A stretch of 64,000 bases of DNA from Catenuloplanes niger (lineage in GTDB: Bacteria > Actinomycetota > Actinomycetes > Mycobacteriales > Micromonosporaceae), in NCBI RefSeq assembly GCF_031458255.1, contig NZ_JAVDYC010000001.1:2551001-2615000 (forward strand), read 5' to 3'. The notes below the pieces were generated by a model that had not been told where the DNA came from, did no database searches, and worked only from the letters and a program-made list of their open reading frames with translations. Both the position numbers and the translations under genes were made by a program. Positions 17,556-28,230 of the stretch are shown here, in pieces; the first letter of the stretch is position 1, and the number at the start of each line of letters is the position of its first letter.

Positions 17556-18037
17556 CAGGAGGGTTCTTTCGCCGATCGGCGCTGGGCCTGCCACCCGCTG
17601 AGCAGGCGAGCCTGGAGACCGAACATCTCCCGCTCCTCCTCCGGCTCCGCGTGGTCGTAACCGAGCAGGTGGAGGGCGCCGTGCACGGTGAGCAGGTGCA
17701 GCTCGTCCGCGGCGGTGTGCCCGGCGGTGACCGCCTGCTTGGCCGCCACCTCCGGGCAGAGCACGATGTCGCCGAGGAGCGCGGGCTCGCCGCCGGACGA
17801 CTCGCCCGGCCCGTGGTCCACGCTCCCCTCGTCCATCGGGAAGGCGAGCACGTCGGTGGGGCCGTCGCCGCCCATCCACCGGTGGTTCAGCTCGGACATG
17901 TACTCGATGTCGACGAGCAGGATGGCGAGCTCGGCGAGCGGGTTGACACCCATCTCGTCGAGCGCGTGCCGCGCCACGTCCAGGATGGCGTCGGTGTCGA
18001 CGTCGACCCCGGACTCGTTGGCGATATCGATGGACAC
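17555..18037 (-). CDS. ybeY: endoribonuclease YbeY
   Basis: 160 residues. The zinc motif [11 protein letters not shown] (H-x3-H-x5-H) near the C-terminus and [10 protein letters not shown] in the middle identify the rRNA maturation and quality-control endonuclease. The GTG at 18037 (VSIDIANES) matches the usual N-terminus. Upstream in-frame sequence up to 18136 is Arg/Pro-rich and would intrude on phoH. It lies 26 bases after phoH. Confidence 0.95.
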   Translation of the reverse strand: MSIDIANESGVDVDTDAILDVARHALDEMGVNPLAELAILLVDIEYMSELNHRWMGGDGPTDVLAFPMDEGSVDHGPGESSGGEPALLGDIVLCPEVAAKQAVTAGHTAADELHLLTVHGALHLLGYDHAEPEEEREMFGLQARLLSGWQAQRRSAKEPS

Positions 18038-18063
18038 TGCGGTTGTCGTCTCTTCCCTGTGTT

Positions 18064-19104
<1,041 letters not shown>

Positions 19105-19466
19105 AGTGCGGCCCGCGGGCCTCCGCCACCTGCTTCCGATCTTGGTGCCGCACCCCGACGGCGCGGCGGGCGAGTAGTTGCCATCGTATCGGGTCAACGC
19201 CGGGCACACCGACGCCATTTCCCGGGGTGGCACAGACGCCGATCACGCTCGGTGCGCAGTCGATCACGGCGAAGCGCGGGCACAACGATGAATGGCTGCA
19301 TGTTCCATGCATTTCCCATGCGTGGATAACGATTCAGTCGAGATTTCCATCGGGTTACTGCGCGGCCACTCAGTCGCCGACAGGATTTCGATCGCCGACG
19401 ACGCAGATCGATCCACACCCCCTCCAGAAGATCATCGGGCACATCCTTTTCCGAATGGAGTCCGAC
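19105..19466. other. 362-bp divergent intergenic region
   Basis: Separates phoH from the symporter pair and should contain both promoters. It has lower GC in its right half and a cluster of CATG tetramers (19310-19322, ATGTTCCATGCATTTCCCATG). I see no RNA gene and cannot place promoters with confidence. Confidence 0.5.
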
Positions 19467-19754
19467 ATGGCCGACGACTTCCATGGCCGGCCGCCATATT
19501 CACGACCGACCCGATCCGATCGGTACGCCCGGCACGACGGCCGGACCGCCCGGGCCGGCGGCGAGCGCGCCGATTCCAGCCCGTGGCACTGGCTGCTCTG
19601 GGTGCCGATCGTGATCCCGCTGATGCCGGTGCTCTACGACGAGATGGAGCCGAGACTGCTCGGCATCCCGTTCTACTACTGGTCGCAGCTGGCGTTCGCC
19701 GGGCTCGCCTCGCTGGTGATCACGGTCGTGCACGTCGCCACGAAGGACCGGTGA
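19467..19754 (+). CDS. DUF3311 small membrane subunit
   Basis: 95 residues with two hydrophobic helices (HWLLWVPIVIPLMPVLY and FYYWSQLAFAGLASLVITVV). DUF3311 proteins are the small partners of MctP-type solute symporters, comparable to YjcH with ActP. The ATG at 19467 is preferred because GGAG lies seven bases upstream; another ATG occurs at 19455. Its stop overlaps the GTG start of the symporter. Confidence 0.88.
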   Translation: MADDFHGRPPYSRPTRSDRYARHDGRTARAGGERADSSPWHWLLWVPIVIPLMPVLYDEMEPRLLGIPFYYWSQLAFAGLASLVITVVHVATKDR

Positions 19755-21469
19755 CCATTCCGATGCCGTCCTTCGCCGACAACCAGACCCAATTCTGGAT
19801 CTTCGCGTTCGTCTTCGGGCTAGTAACGATCATGGGATTCGCCGCGGGCCGGTGGCGCCGGCCCGCGTCCATTCACACACTGGAGGAATGGGGTCTCGGC
19901 GGCCGCGCGTTCGGCAACTGGGTGACGTTCTTCCTGCTGAGCGGCGACGTCTACACGGCATACACGTTCGTCGCCGTACCCACGCTGGTCTACGGCCTCG
20001 GCGCGGCCGGTTTCTTCCCGGCGCCGTTCCTGGTGATCGTCTACCCGATGCTGTTCGTGGTGCTCAGCCGCTTCTGGTCGGTCTGTCACGTGCACGGCTT
20101 CGTCACGCCGGCCGAGTTCGTCCGCGCCCGGTTCGGCTCCCGCGGCCTCGGCGCGCTGGTGGCGGTGCTCGGGATCACGGCCACCATGCCGTACATCGCG
20201 CTGCAGCTGATCGGCATCGAGGCGGTCTTCACCGTGATGGGGCTGCCCGGCGGGTGGCCGCTGACCGCCGCGTTCGTGGTGCTGGCGCTCTACACGTTCA
20301 ACTCCGGGCTGCGCGCCCCCGCGCTGATCTCCATCGTGAAGGACGCGCTGGTCATCTGGACCGTGCTGGCCGCGTTCATCATCGTCAGCTCGAACGCGGG
20401 CGGCTGGGACGGCGTGTTCCGGGTCGCGGAGGCACGGTTCGCGTCCACCCCGCGCACCGACGACGGCCTGCTGCTGGACGGGCACGACCAGCTCAGCTAC
20501 GTCACGCTGGCGCTCGGCTCCGCGGTCGCGCTGTTCCTCTACCCGCACACGCTCACCGGCGTGCTCGCGGCCCGCAACCGCGGCGTGCTCCGGCGCAACC
20601 TGGCCGCACTGCCGCTCTACACGCTCACGCTCGGCGTACTGATGCTGCTCGGCTTCGCGGCGATCTTCAGCGGCATCGAGCCGGTCGCCGGCGACCGCAA
20701 CACCGTGATGCCGCTCTGGTTCAACGCGTCGTTCCCGGCGTGGTGCGCGGGCCTGGCGTTCGCCGCGATCGGCGTCGGCGCCATGGTGCCGGCCGCGATC
20801 ATGTCGATCGCCGCGGCGAACCTGTTCACCCGGAACATCTACCGCGAGTACCTGCGGCCGGACGCGTCCGAGGCCGAGGAGACCACGGTCAGCAAGGTGG
20901 CGTCACTGACCGTCAAGTTCGGCGCGGTCCTGGTGATCCTGTTGCTCAACACGCAGTTCGCGGTCGATCTTCAGCTGATCGGTGGCGTTGTCATCATGCA
21001 GACACTTCCGGCCGTGGCGATCGGTCTGTACACGAGCTGGATGCACCGCTGGGCACTCGTCGCCGGCATCGGCGCGGGACTCGCGGCCGGCATCGCGATG
21101 CTCTACCAGATCCCGCAGCGGGGCGGCCCGGACGGCACCACCGTGATCCGGGAACACTTCGGCGGCTCGGCCTGGCCACTGTCCAACCTGGGCCTGGACA
21201 CGCGGAGCAGCATCTACGTCGGCATCGTGGCGCTGGCCGTGAATCTCCTGGTCACGGCGTTGCTGACGCCGGTGATGCGCGGCCTGGACCGGCGCGGCGA
21301 CGCCGACCGCACCCGCCCGCGCGACTACACGGCGGACGAGGGCGACCCGACGATCCGGCGGATGAGCGAGCTCGTGGACGGCGGCACGGACACGGAGGAT
21401 CCGGAGCATCCACTGCTGACACCGCGCCCCGGCCGGTACACCCCGGTGGGCACGTACCGACCGCGATGA
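19751..21469 (+). CDS. mctP: sodium:solute symporter, monocarboxylate permease (MctP-like)
   Basis: 572 residues with about 13 membrane segments and the sodium:solute symporter pattern (EEWGLGGRAFGNWVTFFLLSGD near the N-terminus, LFLYPHTLTGVLAARN in the middle, GAMVPAAIMSIAAANLF later). Together with the DUF3311 partner this is the arrangement of MctP, which imports pyruvate, lactate or related acids with sodium. The GTG at 19751 overlaps the upstream stop (GTGA). The substrate is inferred from the family only. Confidence 0.88.
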   Translation: MTIPMPSFADNQTQFWIFAFVFGLVTIMGFAAGRWRRPASIHTLEEWGLGGRAFGNWVTFFLLSGDVYTAYTFVAVPTLVYGLGAAGFFPAPFLVIVYPMLFVVLSRFWSVCHVHGFVTPAEFVRARFGSRGLGALVAVLGITATMPYIALQLIGIEAVFTVMGLPGGWPLTAAFVVLALYTFNSGLRAPALISIVKDALVIWTVLAAFIIVSSNAGGWDGVFRVAEARFASTPRTDDGLLLDGHDQLSYVTLALGSAVALFLYPHTLTGVLAARNRGVLRRNLAALPLYTLTLGVLMLLGFAAIFSGIEPVAGDRNTVMPLWFNASFPAWCAGLAFAAIGVGAMVPAAIMSIAAANLFTRNIYREYLRPDASEAEETTVSKVASLTVKFGAVLVILLLNTQFAVDLQLIGGVVIMQTLPAVAIGLYTSWMHRWALVAGIGAGLAAGIAMLYQIPQRGGPDGTTVIREHFGGSAWPLSNLGLDTRSSIYVGIVALAVNLLVTALLTPVMRGLDRRGDADRTRPRDYTADEGDPTIRRMSELVDGGTDTEDPEHPLLTPRPGRYTPVGTYRPR

Positions 21470-21648
21470 ATACGTGCCGCGGCGAGCCGTCACGCTGCGC
21501 AACGGCGCGCCACGACATCGTGTCGACATCCGTCATTCATTCACTCGCGGCGGGGGCGGTGCCGGCAGCTACAATTCCGGCGCCACCGCCGCCACCCCGG
21601 CCGGCGGCGCGACCTGCGGTGACAGGCAGAACACGGGGAGGTAGCGGG

Positions 21649-22755
21649 ATGGAAGGAGCGGGCTGGGCGGGCCTGCTGACCGCGATACACGACACGCTGT
21701 TCGCGTGCGACCGGGAGACGCGGTTCGCGCTGGCCGGCACGGATCGGCGACTGTGGCTCACCGTGCGTGCCGACACCGTGACGGCCGAGATCCCGGCGTA
21801 CGACCCCGCGATGCTGACCGAGCTCGGCTGGCGCGCGCCCCGGGTCGGGCAGGGCGTGTGGTCCTATGAGGCGCCGCGCACGGTCGAGCACGTCGACTGG
21901 CTGTGCCGGTTCGCGGTGTACAGCGCAAGCCTCATGATCACTTCGGACCCGGGCACGCTGACGTTCCACGAGTCGGACCCGGCGGCCGACCCCACACCGG
22001 CACCGGTGTTGACGGTCGTCCCGGACCCGGGCTCGTCGCCGGTCCTCACCCGTGACCCCGCCGCCTCCGCCCCGGCGCCCACCCCGGTGCTCGCGGTCGC
22101 GCCGGACCCGGCGCCCACACCCGACCCGGCACTCGCACCCGACCTGGCACTCGCACCCGGCCCGGCACTCGCACCGGAGCCGGTCGTCGCGCCCGAGCCG
22201 GCGCTCAGCATCGTGCCGGAGTGGCAGCCGGAGCCGGAGCCGGAGTGGGCGTGGGAGTCCGAGGCGGAGGCGACCGCCGCGCTGCCGGTGATGCGCGCGG
22301 CGGACCCCGTACCCCCGGCGCCGTTGACCGTGGTGCCGGAACCGGAGGCCGCGCCGCGCACACCGGAGGAGGCGCTGGCCGCGTTGCGCGCGGTGCTGAC
22401 CGGCGCGGTCGCGGAGCGGGACCTGACCGGATACGTCGCCGCGCTGCGCGGCGCGGCCGTCTCCATGCCGCTGCTGGACGACCCGTCACCGGAGACCGGC
22501 GTGCGGCCGGCCGTGGTGCGCGGCGCGGACAACGCCATCTTCCTGCCGATCTTCACGTCGCCGGACGGGCTGGCCGACTTCGCCGGCACCGGCGTCCCGT
22601 TCCTCACGCTCGCCTTCGGCGACCTGCTCGACGACTGGCCGGAGCCGGACTGGGGCATGATCGTCGACCCGCGGACCGAGTGGACGCTGACGCTGACCGC
22701 GGACACGCTGGCCGGGCTGCGCGTGACCACGTTCCCCACGGCCGCGGCCGGCTGA
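21649..22755 (+). CDS. TY-Chap/SseB-like two-domain protein with Ala-Pro linker
   Basis: 368 residues. The N-terminal 100 residues resemble TY-Chap/YbjN chaperone-like domains (RLWLTVRADTVTAEIPAY..LGWRAP). The C-terminal 130 residues resemble SseB (AVVRGADNAIFLPIFTSPDGLADF). Between them lie about 130 residues dominated by Ala, Pro, Glu and Val, probably an extended linker. The ATG at 21649 has GGGGAGG upstream. No membrane segment. These domains are common in actinobacteria, often near secretion loci, but no secretion genes are seen here and the role is unknown. Confidence 0.65.
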   Translation: MEGAGWAGLLTAIHDTLFACDRETRFALAGTDRRLWLTVRADTVTAEIPAYDPAMLTELGWRAPRVGQGVWSYEAPRTVEHVDWLCRFAVYSASLMITSDPGTLTFHESDPAADPTPAPVLTVVPDPGSSPVLTRDPAASAPAPTPVLAVAPDPAPTPDPALAPDLALAPGPALAPEPVVAPEPALSIVPEWQPEPEPEWAWESEAEATAALPVMRAADPVPPAPLTVVPEPEAAPRTPEEALAALRAVLTGAVAERDLTGYVAALRGAAVSMPLLDDPSPETGVRPAVVRGADNAIFLPIFTSPDGLADFAGTGVPFLTLAFGDLLDDWPEPDWGMIVDPRTEWTLTLTADTLAGLRVTTFPTAAAG

Positions 22756-22779
22756 CCGGGGCGCCCGCCGGCGCCCCGG
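22756..22779. terminator. bidirectional hairpin between convergent genes
   Basis: CCGGGGCGCC and GGCGCCCCGG pair perfectly around a four-base loop, directly after the stop at 22755 and just before the stop of the convergent hydrolase. No T tract. Confidence 0.55.
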
Positions 22780-22785
22780 CCGGGC

Positions 22786-24135
22786 TCAGGAGACGCCGTC
22801 GAAGGTCTCCTGCGCCCGGGTGAACCGGTAGGTCGCCCAGTGCATGCGCACCACCGTGCCGTGCGCGTCGCGGGTCAGCCGCAGCAGCTCGCCGGTCTCC
22901 CGGCCGGAGACCGTGCGCAGCACGTCCGGCCGGTCCGGCAGCGGCGCGAACACCGCCGGGGGCCGGTCGGCCGGCGACTCCGGGAAGCGCGCCTGCAGCG
23001 TGCCGTCGTGCCAGGAGAACACGTGCTGGAAACCCTCCGCGAACCACGGCCCGAGCACCGAGCGGTACGCGTCCGGGACCGGCGCGCCCGGCCGCCACGG
23101 CGCGATGTCCGCCGGATCCGACTCCACCGCCGCGGTCAGCAGCGTGTGCGACAGCTCGTTGGTCACCTCCGCGGTCCCGGACGAGCCGAGCACCGCCACC
23201 CCCATCGCGCCGGGTGTACCCGGGCCGCCGCGCCGGCCGTACACACTGGCCAGGAAGCCCGGCATGGCGCCGTCGTGGCCGACGTGCACGATCCGCGGAC
23301 CGGCCTGGAAGAGGATCAGGCCCAGCCCGAACGCGCGCGTCCAGACCGTCTCGTCGGACGGCGTGACCGGCCAGCGCATCTCGTCCAGCGTGGCCGGGGC
23401 CAGCACCCGGCCGGCCGGGTCGAGCGCGGCCGGGTCGGCCAGGAACGCGGCCCAGCGGGCCATGTCCGAGGCGGTGCTCCACAGCTGCGCGGCCGGCCCG
23501 ACCGCTCGCATGTCGAACCGCGGCTCCGGCCGGGCGGTGTCCGAGTACGCGTCCACCAGGTAGCCGACCGCGGCCTGCGCCGGCGGATCGACCGTGGTGG
23601 CGTGCAGGTGCAACGGGCGCAGCAGCCGGTCGTGCAGCACCTCGGCCCAGGTGCCGCCGCGCAGCCGGGCCACGGCCTGGCCGAGCAGCGCCAGGCCGAG
23701 GTTGGAGTAGTGGAAGCGGCGGCCGGCCGGCAGCACCCGCTCGGCCCTGGCCAGCTCCGCCAGCAGCGCGTCGGTCTCCGGCGTGACCAGCGTGTCCCAC
23801 ACGTCGCCCCACGGCTCGCGCTGCAGGCCGGACGTGTGCGACAGCAGCCGGCGGACGGTCAGCTCGCCGTGCGCGGGCACGTCCAGGTGCCGGCCCAGCG
23901 GGTCGTCGAGGTCGAGCAGGCCGTCGTCGCGGGCCTGCAGCACCAGCACCGCGGTCAGCGTCTTGGTGACCGACCCGATCCGGAACCGGGTGTCGTCGTC
24001 CAGCGGACGGTCCGTGCCGGAGGTGCCGACCGCGGCGGTCCAGAGCGGACGGTCCGCACGGTGCAGCGCGACCTGCAACCCGGGAATCCGGCCGTCGGCC
24101 TGCGCCGCCTGCACGTGGCGGAGCGGAGAGGTCAC
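22786..24135 (-). CDS. serine hydrolase, beta-lactamase class C family
   Basis: 449 residues. The active-site S-x-x-K is in SVTKTLTAVL and the Tyr motif in FHYSNLGLALLGQ, placing it in the class C beta-lactamase/DD-peptidase/esterase family; HVGHDGAMPGF may supply the third motif. No signal peptide is visible, so an esterase or D-aminopeptidase role inside the cell is as likely as beta-lactam hydrolysis. The ATG overlaps the HIT gene stop by four bases. Confidence 0.85.
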   Translation of the reverse strand: MTSPLRHVQAAQADGRIPGLQVALHRADRPLWTAAVGTSGTDRPLDDDTRFRIGSVTKTLTAVLVLQARDDGLLDLDDPLGRHLDVPAHGELTVRRLLSHTSGLQREPWGDVWDTLVTPETDALLAELARAERVLPAGRRFHYSNLGLALLGQAVARLRGGTWAEVLHDRLLRPLHLHATTVDPPAQAAVGYLVDAYSDTARPEPRFDMRAVGPAAQLWSTASDMARWAAFLADPAALDPAGRVLAPATLDEMRWPVTPSDETVWTRAFGLGLILFQAGPRIVHVGHDGAMPGFLASVYGRRGGPGTPGAMGVAVLGSSGTAEVTNELSHTLLTAAVESDPADIAPWRPGAPVPDAYRSVLGPWFAEGFQHVFSWHDGTLQARFPESPADRPPAVFAPLPDRPDVLRTVSGRETGELLRLTRDAHGTVVRMHWATYRFTRAQETFDGVS

Positions 24136-24476
24136 GCCATCCCGCCGAGCGGACGGCCGCCGAGCACGTGCGCGTGCACGTGGAACACCGTCTGGCCGGC
24201 GTCCGGCCCGCTGTTGAACAGCGTCCGGTAGCCGGGCCCGGTCAGCCCCTCGGCGTCCGCCACCGCGGCGGCCGTGGCCAGCACCTCGGCGGCCAGGCCG
24301 GGAGCGTCGGCCGCCAGCGCGGCCACGGTCGCGTGGTGCGCCTTCGGGATCACCAGGACGTGCACCGGCGCCTTCGGGTCGATGTCCCGGAAGGCCAGCG
24401 TGGTCTCCGTCTCGTGGACCACGTCGGCCGGGATCTCCCCGGCCACGATCTTGCAGAAGAGACAGTCAGCGCTCAT
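24132..24476 (-). CDS. HIT-domain nucleotide hydrolase
   Basis: 114 residues. CLFCKIVAGEIPADVV at the N-terminus and the histidine triad HVHAHVLGGR at the C-terminus are diagnostic of HINT-type purine nucleoside phosphoramidases. The pair of Cys in C-x2-C may bind zinc. The ATG at 24476 fits the family length exactly. Co-transcribed with the serine hydrolase. Confidence 0.93.
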   Translation of the reverse strand: MSADCLFCKIVAGEIPADVVHETETTLAFRDIDPKAPVHVLVIPKAHHATVAALAADAPGLAAEVLATAAAVADAEGLTGPGYRTLFNSGPDAGQTVFHVHAHVLGGRPLGGMA

Positions 24477-24642
24477 CCCGGAAATCTTAGGGACGAGCGT
24501 CGGGCCAGGTGGAGGCGATCCAGCCAACCGCTCGCCGGCGCGCGACGCTGCGCCACGTCGCACGCCGTAGTGCGAGCGCGCACCCCGCGGAACTGACAGG
24601 ATCGGAACGGACGAACACCACGATATGAGGGCGGTGCGCAGC

Positions 24643-27057
24643 ATGTCGGACGACGCGGCACGGGAGGAGGCCGTCGAGCGCGCGTTGGCGCGGCTCGGCG
24701 TCGAGGACAAGGTGCGGCTGCTGTCCGGCCAGGACTTCTGGACGCTGCCCGCGCTGCCGGAGATCGGCCTCGCGTCGCTGGTCATGTCGGACGGCCCGGT
24801 CGGCGTGCGCGGCACCGGCTGGGCGCCGGACGACCCGTCGGTCGCGCTGCCCAGCCCGACCGCGCTCGCCGCCACCTGGGACGTCGGGCTGGCCCGCACC
24901 GCCGGCCGCCTGCTCGGCCAGGAGTGCCGCCGCAAGGGCGTGCACGTGCTGCTGGCACCGACCGTCAACCTGCACCGGTCCCCGCTCGGCGGCCGGCACT
25001 TCGAGTGCTACTCCGAGGACCCGTTCCTGACCGGCGAGATCGGCACCGGCTACGTGACCGGCGTCCAGGAGCAGGGCGTCGGCACCACGGTCAAGCACTT
25101 CGTCGCCAACGACTCCGAGACCGACCGGATGACCGTGGACGTGCGCGCCGACGAGCGCACGCTGCGCGAGCTCTACCTGGCGCCGTTCGCGCGGATCACG
25201 GCCGCGGGCGCGTGGGGCGTGATGGCCGCGTACAACACGGTCGGCGGGCTCACCATGACCGAGCACGGCCCGCTGCAGAACGACGTGCTCAAGCGCGAGT
25301 GGGACTGGGACGGCGTGATCGTCTCCGACTGGACCGCCGCGCGCAGCACCGTGCCGAGCGCGCTCGGCGGCCTCGACGTGGTGATGCCCGCGTTCGGCGA
25401 CCCGTGGGGACCCGCGCTGGTCGCGGCCGTGCGCTCCGGCGAGGTGCCGGAGAAGGTGCTGGACGACAAGGTACGCCGGGTGCTGCGCCTCGCCGCCCGG
25501 ACCGGTGCCCTGGACGGTGCACCCCGCGCCTTCTCCCCGGCTCCTCTCCTGGACGGTTCCGAGGTCGCCCGGGAGATCGCGATCCGGTCGTTCGTGCTCG
25601 CCCGGAACGAGCGGCACCTGCTGCCGCTGGACGCCGGCGCGCTGCGGAACGTCGCGGTGCTCGGCGCGCTCGCCGAGGACGCCCGGGTGCTCGGCGGCGG
25701 CAGCGCGCAGGTCTTCCCGCCGCACGTGATCTCCCCGCGCGACGGCCTGACCGCGGCGCTGCCCGGCGCGTCGGTCGTCTTCGCGCGCGGCGCGGACCCG
25801 CGGCCGCACCTGCCCGCGCTGGCCGTCGCGGGTCTCACCGCCACGCTGCGGGCGGCCGACTTCCGCGAGCTGCACACCACGCCGTTGCCGTTCGCCACCG
25901 TACGGTGGATGGGTGGCCTGCCGGCCGGCGTGGACCCGGCCACGCTGTCCACCGTGGAGATCACCGGCCGGCTCGACCCGGCGGTGTCCGGCGTGCACGA
26001 GCTGTCGATCATCGGGTTCGGGCAGTGCGTGCTGCGGGTCGCCGGTGACGTGCTGTTCGATGGTGAGATCTACGCGGACGACGCCGACCCGGCCACGGTC
26101 TTCCACGAGCCGGTCGAGCGCCGCTTCCCGGTGCCGCTGACGCACGGCGAGCCGGTCGACGTCTCACTGACGCTGGAGGTCCGGCCGGTCTCCACCGGCT
26201 TCGTGAACATCAGCCTCGGGTACGCCCCGCCCGGCCCCACCCCGGACGAACTGCTCGACCAGGCCGTCGCGGCCGCCCGGGACGCGGACGTGGCCGTGGT
26301 CGTGGTCGGCACCACCGAGGAGGTCGAGTCCGAGGGCTTCGACCGCACCACGCTCGCGCTCCCCGGCCGCCAGGACGAGCTCGTCCGCCGCGTCGCCGCT
26401 GCCAACCCGCGGACCGTCGTGGTCGTCAACTCCGGCTCACCGGTCCTGATGCCGTGGGCCGACGAGGTGCCGTCCATCCTGCTCACCTGGTTCCCCGGCC
26501 AGGAGGCGGGCGTCGCACTGGCGGACGTCCTGCTCGGCGTCGCCGAACCGGGCGGCCGGCTGCCCACCACCTGGCCGCGCCGCGACGAGGACGCGCTGCC
26601 CACCCGGCCCGTCGACGGGGTGCTCGCCTACGACGAGGGCGTCTTCGTCGGCTACCGCGCCTGGCAGCGCGGCACGACCGCGCCGCTGTTCCCGTTCGGC
26701 CACGGCCTGGGCTACACCACCTGGTCGTACGAGTCGCTCACGGTCGAACCGGACCCGGCCCACGTCGGCACCGCGGTGGTCCGGCTCCGCAACACCGGCT
26801 CCCGGCCGGGCCGGGAGATCGTCCAGATCTACACGGGCGCCGTGGTCGGTACCACCGTCGACCGCCCGCTGCGCTGGCTGGCCGGCTTCGCCCCGGTCAC
26901 CGCCGCGCCCGGCGAGACCGTCGAGGCCCGCGTCCCGCTCCCCGCACGCGCCTTCCAGATCTGGGATGACGGCTGGCAGGCCGTCCCCGGCACCTACCGC
27001 GTCGAGGCCGCCCACTCCGTCGAGAACCGCCCCCTGAGCACGGAGATCCGCATCTGA
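24643..27057 (+). CDS. glycoside hydrolase family 3 beta-glucosidase with PA14 insert
   Basis: 804 residues. The GH3 N-terminal barrel contains APTVNLHRSPLGGRHFECYSEDP and the nucleophile Asp in VSDWTAARS (about residue 229). A PA14 domain (about 390-515, YADDADPA region) is inserted in the second domain, as in many actinobacterial and fungal beta-glucosidases. A fibronectin-III-like domain ends the protein. No signal peptide, so it probably acts on imported oligosaccharides. The ATG at 24643 is chosen over one at 24625 because GAGGGCGG lies eight bases before it. No sugar transporter is adjacent. Confidence 0.93.
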   Translation: MSDDAAREEAVERALARLGVEDKVRLLSGQDFWTLPALPEIGLASLVMSDGPVGVRGTGWAPDDPSVALPSPTALAATWDVGLARTAGRLLGQECRRKGVHVLLAPTVNLHRSPLGGRHFECYSEDPFLTGEIGTGYVTGVQEQGVGTTVKHFVANDSETDRMTVDVRADERTLRELYLAPFARITAAGAWGVMAAYNTVGGLTMTEHGPLQNDVLKREWDWDGVIVSDWTAARSTVPSALGGLDVVMPAFGDPWGPALVAAVRSGEVPEKVLDDKVRRVLRLAARTGALDGAPRAFSPAPLLDGSEVAREIAIRSFVLARNERHLLPLDAGALRNVAVLGALAEDARVLGGGSAQVFPPHVISPRDGLTAALPGASVVFARGADPRPHLPALAVAGLTATLRAADFRELHTTPLPFATVRWMGGLPAGVDPATLSTVEITGRLDPAVSGVHELSIIGFGQCVLRVAGDVLFDGEIYADDADPATVFHEPVERRFPVPLTHGEPVDVSLTLEVRPVSTGFVNISLGYAPPGPTPDELLDQAVAAARDADVAVVVVGTTEEVESEGFDRTTLALPGRQDELVRRVAAANPRTVVVVNSGSPVLMPWADEVPSILLTWFPGQEAGVALADVLLGVAEPGGRLPTTWPRRDEDALPTRPVDGVLAYDEGVFVGYRAWQRGTTAPLFPFGHGLGYTTWSYESLTVEPDPAHVGTAVVRLRNTGSRPGREIVQIYTGAVVGTTVDRPLRWLAGFAPVTAAPGETVEARVPLPARAFQIWDDGWQAVPGTYRVEAAHSVENRPLSTEIRI

Positions 27058-27165
27058 CCGGGCGGCCCGTCGTACTGCCGGTCGCCCGCGCGCGTCGGGA
27101 CCGCGGCCGTCCGGCACCCGGCCCTCGTCGGCTGCCGGGCCGTGGCCGTCCGGCAGGATGACCGG

Positions 27166-27660
27166 GTGAGTCTGATCAAGCATGCGACCGCGAGCGTCTT
27201 CCTGTTCGGACCGGCCGGCGGCGGCGAGTGGCGGATCGGGTTGATCCGGCACCCGCGGTTCGGCCGCTGGATGCTGCCGGGCGGGCACGTGGAACCGGCC
27301 GAGAACCCGGCCGAGGCCGCGCTTCGTGAGGTGCGCGAGGAGACCGGTCTCGCCGCGACGCTGCTGCCGCCGCACCCGGCCACGGTGCCGGACTATCCGG
27401 CCGCGGTCCGCGTGCCGTTGCCGGTCTGGATCACCGAGCAGGTGGTGCCGGCGGAGACGCGGCTGCCGGCCGAGCACGTCCACGTCGACCACCTCTATCC
27501 GGCCGTCGCCGACGAGACGGAGCCGGCCAATGATCCCGAGCTGCCGTTCCGCTGGTACGCGGCGGGCGAGCTGGCCGGGCTGGAGATGTTCCCGGACACC
27601 CGGGGCGGTGCCGAACTGCTGTTCCCGTTGATCGGGCGGTTGGCGCAGCCGATCGGGTGA
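27166..27660 (+). CDS. Nudix hydrolase
   Basis: 164 residues. The Nudix box runs GGHVEPAENPAEAALREVREETGL, complete with the Glu pair that binds Mg2+. Substrate unknown. The GTG at 27166 with AGGA six bases upstream is preferred; a GTG at 27142 in the same frame would add eight residues. It converges on the next gene, with an 18-bp palindrome between them. Confidence 0.88.
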   Translation: MSLIKHATASVFLFGPAGGGEWRIGLIRHPRFGRWMLPGGHVEPAENPAEAALREVREETGLAATLLPPHPATVPDYPAAVRVPLPVWITEQVVPAETRLPAEHVHVDHLYPAVADETEPANDPELPFRWYAAGELAGLEMFPDTRGGAELLFPLIGRLAQPIG

Positions 27661-27702
27661 GGCCCGGCCGTCGAGCCCGTGCGCCCGCGCCGGCCGGCGC
27701 GG

Positions 27703-28230
27703 TCAGCGGCGCAGCAGGTACAGGTAGGACTCGACGTCCGCGATGGGGCCGGTGTAGGTGCGGGTGAAGCCGGCGCGCTCGAGGGCGCGCCAGGAGGCGA
27801 TGTTGTCGGTGAACGGGGCCGCGACCACCGCCTCCAGGTGCGGGTCGCGGTCGAGCGTGCGCAGCGCGAGCTGACGGATCGCGGCGGAGGCGAGGCCCCG
27901 GCCGGTCGCGGACGGGTCGCCGATCAGGTAGTCGAGGCCGGCGGCCGGTACGGCGAACGCGCCGGTGGCGAGCAGGGCGTCGGCCCAGTCGGGGTGGTCC
28001 GCGATGAGGTAGCGCTGGATGAGGCCGACGGGGCGGCCGGCGGCCTCGATGATGAAGGCCTCGGTGGGTTCGCGGCCGGCGATCCGGTCGGCGTAGCGGC
28101 GCCGGACCGCGGCCGGCTCGGTGGGCGCCTCCCACCAGCGGGCCACGTGCGGCTCGGCGAACCAGGCGACGACCGTGTCCAGGTCGTCGGTGCCGAGCGG
28201 ACGGAGTGTGACGTCGGCCACGGCGGTCAC
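27703..28230 (-). CDS. GNAT acetyltransferase, AAC(6')-like
   Basis: 175 residues. The pattern ARWWEAPTEP..VGLIQRYLI..GLDYLIGDPSATGRGLASAAIRQL..VVAAPFTDNIASWRALERAGF follows aminoglycoside 6'-N-acetyltransferase relatives of the GNAT fold, with the acetyl-CoA loop ATGRGLAS. The environmental homologues of this type often have other substrates, so resistance should not be assumed. It overlaps rsmE by four bases. Confidence 0.85.
   Translation of the reverse strand: MTAVADVTLRPLGTDDLDTVVAWFAEPHVARWWEAPTEPAAVRRRYADRIAGREPTEAFIIEAAGRPVGLIQRYLIADHPDWADALLATGAFAVPAAGLDYLIGDPSATGRGLASAAIRQLALRTLDRDPHLEAVVAAPFTDNIASWRALERAGFTRTYTGPIADVESYLYLLRR

Noticed and set aside
24132-27057. HIT, serine hydrolase and GH3 genes as a sugar-utilisation cluster
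   Set aside because: They are on different strands, and no transporter, regulator or second glycosidase is present.
27670-27702. 18-bp GC palindrome between the Nudix and GNAT genes as a terminator
   Set aside because: It has no loop space and no T tract; such palindromes are common in GC-rich DNA.
27703-28230. AAC(6')-like gene as antibiotic resistance determinant
   Set aside because: The GNAT similarity is at family level only, and there is no resistance context. The same applies to the APH-type kinase at 38369-39358.
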